Shown piece by piece: positions 34,610 to 37,982 of a DNA stretch of 37,982 bases. The translations under genes and the position numbers were made by a program. Within the stretch, counting starts at the first letter, position 1; each line of letters begins with the position of its first letter. Source of the DNA: Verrucomicrobiota bacterium (lineage in GTDB: Bacteria; Verrucomicrobiota; Verrucomicrobiia; Limisphaerales; Fontisphaeraceae); assembly GCA_037139415.1 (NCBI GenBank), contig JBAXGN010000062.1:1-37982 (forward strand), written 5' to 3'. Below the pieces are notes generated by a model that was not told where the DNA came from, ran no database searches, and saw only the letters and a list, made by a program, of their open reading frames with translations.

Positions 34610-35988
34610 ACGCCGCGCCGCGCCAGATTTCCCTGCCGGAATGGGACGCCCGCCACGCGGACCTGGTTCGCCAGGGCTTGCGCGAGCCGTGCTACGGCGG
34701 CCCCCTCGGGCGTCACCTCGCTGCCGAGGGCGACCTGCGCCTGCGCCATTTGCGCTTCGATAATTCGGCGGCGGCCTTGCGCCTTTGGAATTTTCTGCTC
34801 ACCGAGAACCAGCGGCTCCACGCGGCCCGCCAAAGCGGCGAACTCATCGTCGGCACCATGAAAGACCTTGGCACCGTGCCCGTGATGGCGTACGCGCTGC
34901 CCCGCGTGCGCGCGTTCTATCCCGACGGCGCGTGGTGGACTCCCTGCCTCATGGAATGCAGCGATGGCCTCTTGCAACAGGCCGAACGCTGCGGTATTGA
35001 CGCCGCGTTCTGTCCCGTGCGCGCGATGCTCCCGGCGTTCGTGCACGGCGGGCATTTCCCGATCCCGGACCTCCTGATTTGCAGCGCGGGTGCCGTCTGC
35101 GATGATTTCACCGCCATTGCCCAGCGCCTGGAGCATCTGGGCTTCCCGATCTCCTGGTGGGAAATCCCCCGCCGCCGCGCGCCCGATCCCGGCGAGCCCG
35201 CCTGCCTCCTGCCCGGCGGATTCCTCGCCCCGCAGACCCAGGTGGACTGCGTGCGCGGGGAATTCCAGCGCCTGGCCGCGCTATTGGGGCAGCGCGCCGG
35301 GCAACCCCTCGATGACGCCGCGCTGGCCAACGGCATCCGCCAGGCCAACGTCATTCGGCGCTTGTTGGCCCGCCTGCGGCAGACCGTCCATGCCGGCGCG
35401 GGCGCGGCGCTGCCCGCCCTCGAAATGCTGATCGCCGAGATGCTCGCCATCCACTTCTGCTCCGATCGCCTCGAAACCGAAGCCGTCCTGACCGATCTGC
35501 TGCGCGAAGCCGAGCGCCGCGCCGCCGCTGGACACTATGCGATTGCGTCGGGTGCGGCCCGCGTCTATTGGGTGAACCCCGTTGCGGATTTGCGCCTCAT
35601 GAATTGCCTGGAAGAACTGGGCGGCCGCATCTGCGGCACCGAATACATGTTCACCCACGCGCTGGATGTCATCCCCGAAGATTTGCCGCCGTTGGAAGCC
35701 CTGGCGCGCACCACCCTCGCCGATCCCATGATCGGTTCCGCCGCCGACCGCGCCCGGCGCATCCTGGCCGAATGCCGCGCCGCGCGGGCCGAGGCGCTCG
35801 TGATCGCGCGCATCCCCGGCGCGAGCCATTGCGCGCGCGAGGGCGAAATCATCGCCGCATGCGTGCAGCGCGAACTCGGCATCCCGTGCCTCGAACTCGA
35901 AATCCCGCCCGTGGCCGACGCCCTGCTGCAAACCCTCAAAACCCGCCTCCAAGCCCTGATCGAGACCTGCCACACCCGCCGGAGCTGA
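34606..35988 (+). CDS. 2-hydroxyacyl-CoA dehydratase-like subunit (HgdA/BcrB type, 460 aa)
   Basis: 460 residues starting at the ATGA overlap with its partner. Many cysteines follow family positions: C136 (AAFCPVRAM), C159 and C165 (PDLLICSAGAVCDDF), C334 and C343 (MNCLEELGGRICGTEYMF), and C409 (PGASHCAREGEIIAAC). 'GTMKDLGTVPVMAYALPRVR' near residue 83 and 'RELGIPCLELEIPP' (422-435) match the two-lobed fold. Together with the 325-residue partner it should form the catalytic heterodimer. The substrate is unknown; the methyltransferase neighbour hints at a methylated or methyl-accepting compound. A longer frame beginning at 34066 was rejected because it runs antiparallel in phase through the partner gene. 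Confidence 0.82.
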   Translation: MNAAPRQISLPEWDARHADLVRQGLREPCYGGPLGRHLAAEGDLRLRHLRFDNSAAALRLWNFLLTENQRLHAARQSGELIVGTMKDLGTVPVMAYALPRVRAFYPDGAWWTPCLMECSDGLLQQAERCGIDAAFCPVRAMLPAFVHGGHFPIPDLLICSAGAVCDDFTAIAQRLEHLGFPISWWEIPRRRAPDPGEPACLLPGGFLAPQTQVDCVRGEFQRLAALLGQRAGQPLDDAALANGIRQANVIRRLLARLRQTVHAGAGAALPALEMLIAEMLAIHFCSDRLETEAVLTDLLREAERRAAAGHYAIASGAARVYWVNPVADLRLMNCLEELGGRICGTEYMFTHALDVIPEDLPPLEALARTTLADPMIGSAADRARRILAECRAARAEALVIARIPGASHCAREGEIIAACVQRELGIPCLELEIPPVADALLQTLKTRLQALIETCHTRRS

Positions 35989-35992
35989 GGCA

Positions 35993-36010
35993 TCATCCCG
36001 CAAGGGATGA
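35993..36010. terminator. Short hairpin between convergent genes
   Basis: TCATCCC-GCAA-GGGATGA, a perfect 7-bp stem with a GCAA tetraloop, just after the stop of the dehydratase-like gene and before the stop of the prepilin gene. No T-run; a weak bidirectional terminator at best. Confidence 0.4.
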
Positions 36011-36026
36011 AATTACGCACCCACGC

Positions 36027-36767
36027 TCACGGAATCACGAAACGATTCGTGGCGACGCCGCTGGATTGAAGTTGGCTATTTAGGTTGGTGATTGATAATT
36101 GCCGAACACTGCCATCCGCCAAACCGACGTTTCCGCACTGGTTGTGCATTTTACCGTCCCAAGCCAGATTGTCATTGGTCGTCACAATGGACAGCCCGGG
36201 AGCAACGGGCTTGTTGTTTACCATCAAATTGTGGTCGCCAATTAAAATCGAGGCCGGCTTGGTTTCATTGGCTTCAAGGTTGACGAAATAACTGACGTTG
36301 CTCCGGGTTAACTGGTACCAACTGGTAGTGGCTTTACGTTCCTTATCAGTCGGGCAAGTCAATACGGTGGGGGAACCGATTTCATTGCTGGCAATTTGAA
36401 AATGCACCGCTGGGGTCATCATTGCTACCAATTCCATTGTCCCTGGGGAATTGCTCCCCACGGCATTTGTGGAGACCTGCCAGGGAAACCGATCTTCGTA
36501 ATCATTACTCCACATACGCAATCCCAGTCCGATCTGCTTATGATAACTAACGCATTGGATCCGCTGCGCTTTGTGTTTTGCACTAAGAAGGTTTGGGATG
36601 AGGGCCAGAAAGATCAGGGATAAAACCGCCAGCACCACAAATACCTCGATTAACGTCATCCCCCTCATCCCCACCTTCCGCCTCCATCTCCCACCACCTC
36701 CGCACAAAATCTCCCGTCTGGCGTGATCGCCTTGCGGGGTTCGCGGTTGTTGGCACTCATTGCTCAT
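36027..36767 (-). CDS. Prepilin-type protein A (DUF1559-like)
   Basis: 246 residues from ATG 36767. A 36-residue basic leader precedes the processing site G|MTLIE (Glu at +5) and the hydrophobic helix EVFVVLAVLSLIFLALIPNL. The soluble part contains 'RMWSNDYEDRFPWQVSTN', 'VLTCPTDKERK' and the C-terminal 'LADGSVRQL', a mark of the large DUF1559-like prepilin families of PVC bacteria. An internal ATG (36668, MRGMTLIE) with GGAGG just upstream is an alternative start giving an ordinary short leader. About 60% identical by eye to protein B just upstream, the same length, clearly a tandem duplicate. Probably assembled or secreted by a type II/IV pilus-like system. Confidence 0.85.
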   Translation of the reverse strand: MSNECQQPRTPQGDHARREILCGGGGRWRRKVGMRGMTLIEVFVVLAVLSLIFLALIPNLLSAKHKAQRIQCVSYHKQIGLGLRMWSNDYEDRFPWQVSTNAVGSNSPGTMELVAMMTPAVHFQIASNEIGSPTVLTCPTDKERKATTSWYQLTRSNVSYFVNLEANETKPASILIGDHNLMVNNKPVAPGLSIVTTNDNLAWDGKMHNQCGNVGLADGSVRQLSITNLNSQLQSSGVATNRFVIP

Positions 36768-36807
36768 GGGTTTTAATAAACCACAATTGCCCACGCGTGG
36801 CAAGCTC
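36674..36807 (-). repeat. Conserved 134-nt 5' region, copy A
   Basis: Aligns without gaps to the 134 nt at 37453-37586, with 11 mismatches counted by eye (about 92% identity). A 35-nt block just upstream of the start codon is identical in both. Conservation runs from non-coding sequence into the leader-peptide codons and stops near the processing site. Confidence 0.8.
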
Positions 36808-37546
36808 ACGGAATCACGAAACGATTGGTGGCGACGCCGCTGGAGCGAAGGAGGGGATTTAAGTCTTTGGAGACCACTTGCTGTACACTGCCATCCCCAA
36901 AACCGATATTGCCGATTTGGCCATGAAATCGGCCATCCCATTTCAGCGCTTCATCAGCCGTCACAATGATCAATCCAGGCACCACTGCTTTGTTGTTTAT
37001 TGCCAAATTGCGGTCGCCAATCAGAGTACTGCACTGATTGGTTGTATTGGCCTCCAGGTTGATGAAATAGCTGATATTAGTTCGAGTAAGTTGGCTCCAA
37101 TTGCTAACAACCTGACGATCCCTGTCACTTGGGCATGTCAACAACGTGGGAGAGCCAATTTCATTACTGGCAACCTGAAAATGAATCGCCGGAGACATGA
37201 GCGTAATCAATTCAAGTGTCCCTGGGGAATTTCTCCCTATGGCATTCGTGGACACCTGCCAAGGAAACCGATTATCATAATCATTGCTCCACATGCGAAA
37301 TCCCATTGTCGTATTTTTAAGCAAGTTATTACAATAGATTCGTTTGGCATTGCTCCTTGCTTTAAGGGTGCTCGGTACAAACCATAACAAAAAAATGATG
37401 ACTACGGAGGTCATTATCACCAGCATCTCTATTTTGGTCAAACCACTGATTGCCTTCCGCCCCCATTTCCCACCACCCCCGCACAAAATACCCCGTCTGG
37501 CGTGATCGCTTTGCGGGCCTCGCGGTTGCTGGCACTCATTGGTCAT
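36806..37546 (-). CDS. Prepilin-type protein B (DUF1559-like)
   Basis: 246 residues. Leader of 35 residues (LCGGGGKWGRKAISG), processing site G|LTKIE, helix with hydrophobic 'MLVIMTSVVIIFLLWFV', then a soluble domain with 'RMWSNDYDNRFPWQVSTN', 'LLTCPSDRDRQ' and 'GFGDGSVQQV'. Unlike protein A there is no internal ATG before the processing site, so the long leader is needed and its conservation in A suggests that it is real there too. It lies 38 nt upstream of gene A, so both are probably on one transcript. Ends in SSGVATNRFVIP, identical to A. Function as in A; which system uses them is unknown. Confidence 0.85.
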   Translation of the reverse strand: MTNECQQPRGPQSDHARRGILCGGGGKWGRKAISGLTKIEMLVIMTSVVIIFLLWFVPSTLKARSNAKRIYCNNLLKNTTMGFRMWSNDYDNRFPWQVSTNAIGRNSPGTLELITLMSPAIHFQVASNEIGSPTLLTCPSDRDRQVVSNWSQLTRTNISYFINLEANTTNQCSTLIGDRNLAINNKAVVPGLIIVTADEALKWDGRFHGQIGNIGFGDGSVQQVVSKDLNPLLRSSGVATNRFVIP

Positions 37547-37586
37547 GGGTTTTAATAAACCACAATTGCCCACGCGTTGCAAGCTC
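37453..37586 (-). repeat. Conserved 134-nt 5' region, copy B
   Basis: Partner of copy A. It covers 40 nt upstream of the gene B start and the first 31 codons. The block TTTATTAAAACCC just before the start codon, and CACGCGT further upstream, are shared exactly up to one base after them. Confidence 0.8.
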
Positions 37587-37667
37587 GTTTGGCGGGGGCG
37601 GTTCTGGCATCGCTTCAAGATGCATTGGGTCAACGGCGGTTTCCGGTGGTCCAGCCTCCCCCGTACC

Positions 37668-37709
37668 GCAGACTTCCAAGTCTGCTGTGTCGCAGGTTTC
37701 CCAACCTGC
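37668..37709. repeat. Paired small hairpins
   Basis: GCAGACTTCCAAGTCTGC (8-bp arms, 2-nt loop) and GCAGGTTTCCCAACCTGC (7-bp arms, 4-nt loop) are separated by 6 nt. Both begin GCAG and end CTGC, so they look like two divergent units of one repeat type. Confidence 0.7.
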
Positions 37710-37894
37710 GGGCTGCTGGAAATTCGCGAGCGTCGGGAAATGATGAACGGTCTGCCGACTGTCAAAAGGGTCAAACTCGAACAATGCCCCAGTTATAGCG
37801 GTAAACACCTGACTCCAAGCTTCTATTTTTTTCGGTCTTATTTTTCTGCAAAATTATCTTTCTGCAGATGGTTCCGCGTTTTGACGAATTTCCC

Positions 37895-37914
37895 TTATGT
37901 GTACGTACACATAA
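37895..37914. promoter_or_regulatory. Perfect 20-bp palindrome
   Basis: TTATGTGTACGTACACATAA is identical to its reverse complement. Without a loop it is a better candidate for a dimeric repressor site than for an RNA hairpin. The gene it controls would lie beyond the window's right edge or be prepilin B, whose start is 350 nt away. Confidence 0.45.
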
Positions 37915-37982
37915 TTTCCCTCCCGGCGGCAACCACCTTTTCCGGTTCCCTGTTAACGTCGCTCCCGTTGGCCATCACGGGC

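Larger units (their letters stand above)
37587..37982. other. Intergenic right end, repeats only
   Basis: No gene is visible. It contains the paired hairpins and the 20-bp palindrome listed separately, and AT-rich sequence around 37820-37870 that could hold a promoter for either direction. Confidence 0.5.

Noticed and set aside
1-37982. CRISPR arrays, insertion sequences, prophage or rRNA genes
   Set aside because: No regularly spaced direct repeats, transposase, integrase, phage structural or rRNA sequence was seen.

Overview
The window looks like a chromosomal segment of a free-living Verrucomicrobiota bacterium, most likely from the Pedosphaera/Limisphaerales side of the phylum. This is an inference from gene content: tandem prepilin-type proteins ending in a DGSV block, a DUF1080 secreted protein, a PQQ-like beta-propeller, a CotH-kinase protein, a long parallel beta-helix protein, and dense palindromic intergenic repeats. 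GC is moderate to high and clearly highest in 33.6-36.0 kb. Most genes have no clear Shine-Dalgarno sequence.

Layout. 1-1000 holds no gene but a set of hairpin repeats. 1001-2437 holds the selenocysteine tRNA (selC), a 118-residue one-pass membrane protein whose frame ends Cys-Pro-Thr-UGA, and a membrane polyferredoxin; a secreted beta-propeller follows. 3770-8122 (minus) holds ilvB (acetolactate synthase) and then two complex I/hydrogenase-like genes, whose large subunit has lost all four Ni-Fe cysteines. Upstream of ilvB is a complete-looking attenuator: promoter, a 25-residue leader peptide rich in Leu and Val codons, and a GNRA-capped terminator. The divergent hcp gene (hybrid cluster protein) has an FNR/DNR/HcpR-type box. 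10.3-14.3 kb holds a multi-pass protein with a pseudopilin-like tail, a HAD phosphatase, an NAD(P)-binding epimerase-like protein, a vapBC toxin-antitoxin pair with a three-repeat operator, and thpR. 14.3-27.1 kb is a long minus-strand run: a broken aldo/keto reductase tail, an ABC-2 type permease, a beta-helix/PDZ protein, nnr, an FrhB-like flavo-iron-sulfur protein, an adenylate/guanylate cyclase, a CotH-kinase protein and a DUF1080/PHP fusion. 27.2-32.7 kb holds housekeeping genes: trpB (TrpB2 type), a DEAD-box helicase, an EF-P-like factor, a stand-alone nuoA and a phosphohexomutase. 32.8-36.0 kb is a tight three-gene unit: a methyltransferase and two 2-hydroxyacyl-CoA dehydratase-like subunits. 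36.0-37.5 kb holds two tandem prepilin-like genes whose 5' regions are more conserved than their bodies. The right end is repeats and a perfect 20-bp palindrome.

The most interesting candidates are (1) selC plus a possible CxxU membrane selenoprotein plus a polyferredoxin, (2) the ilvB attenuator, (3) the methyltransferase/dehydratase-like cassette, and (4) the nickel-less hydrogenase-like pair behind ilvB. Much of the window is redox metabolism typical of an organism that meets low-oxygen conditions, but no single pathway ties all genes together.
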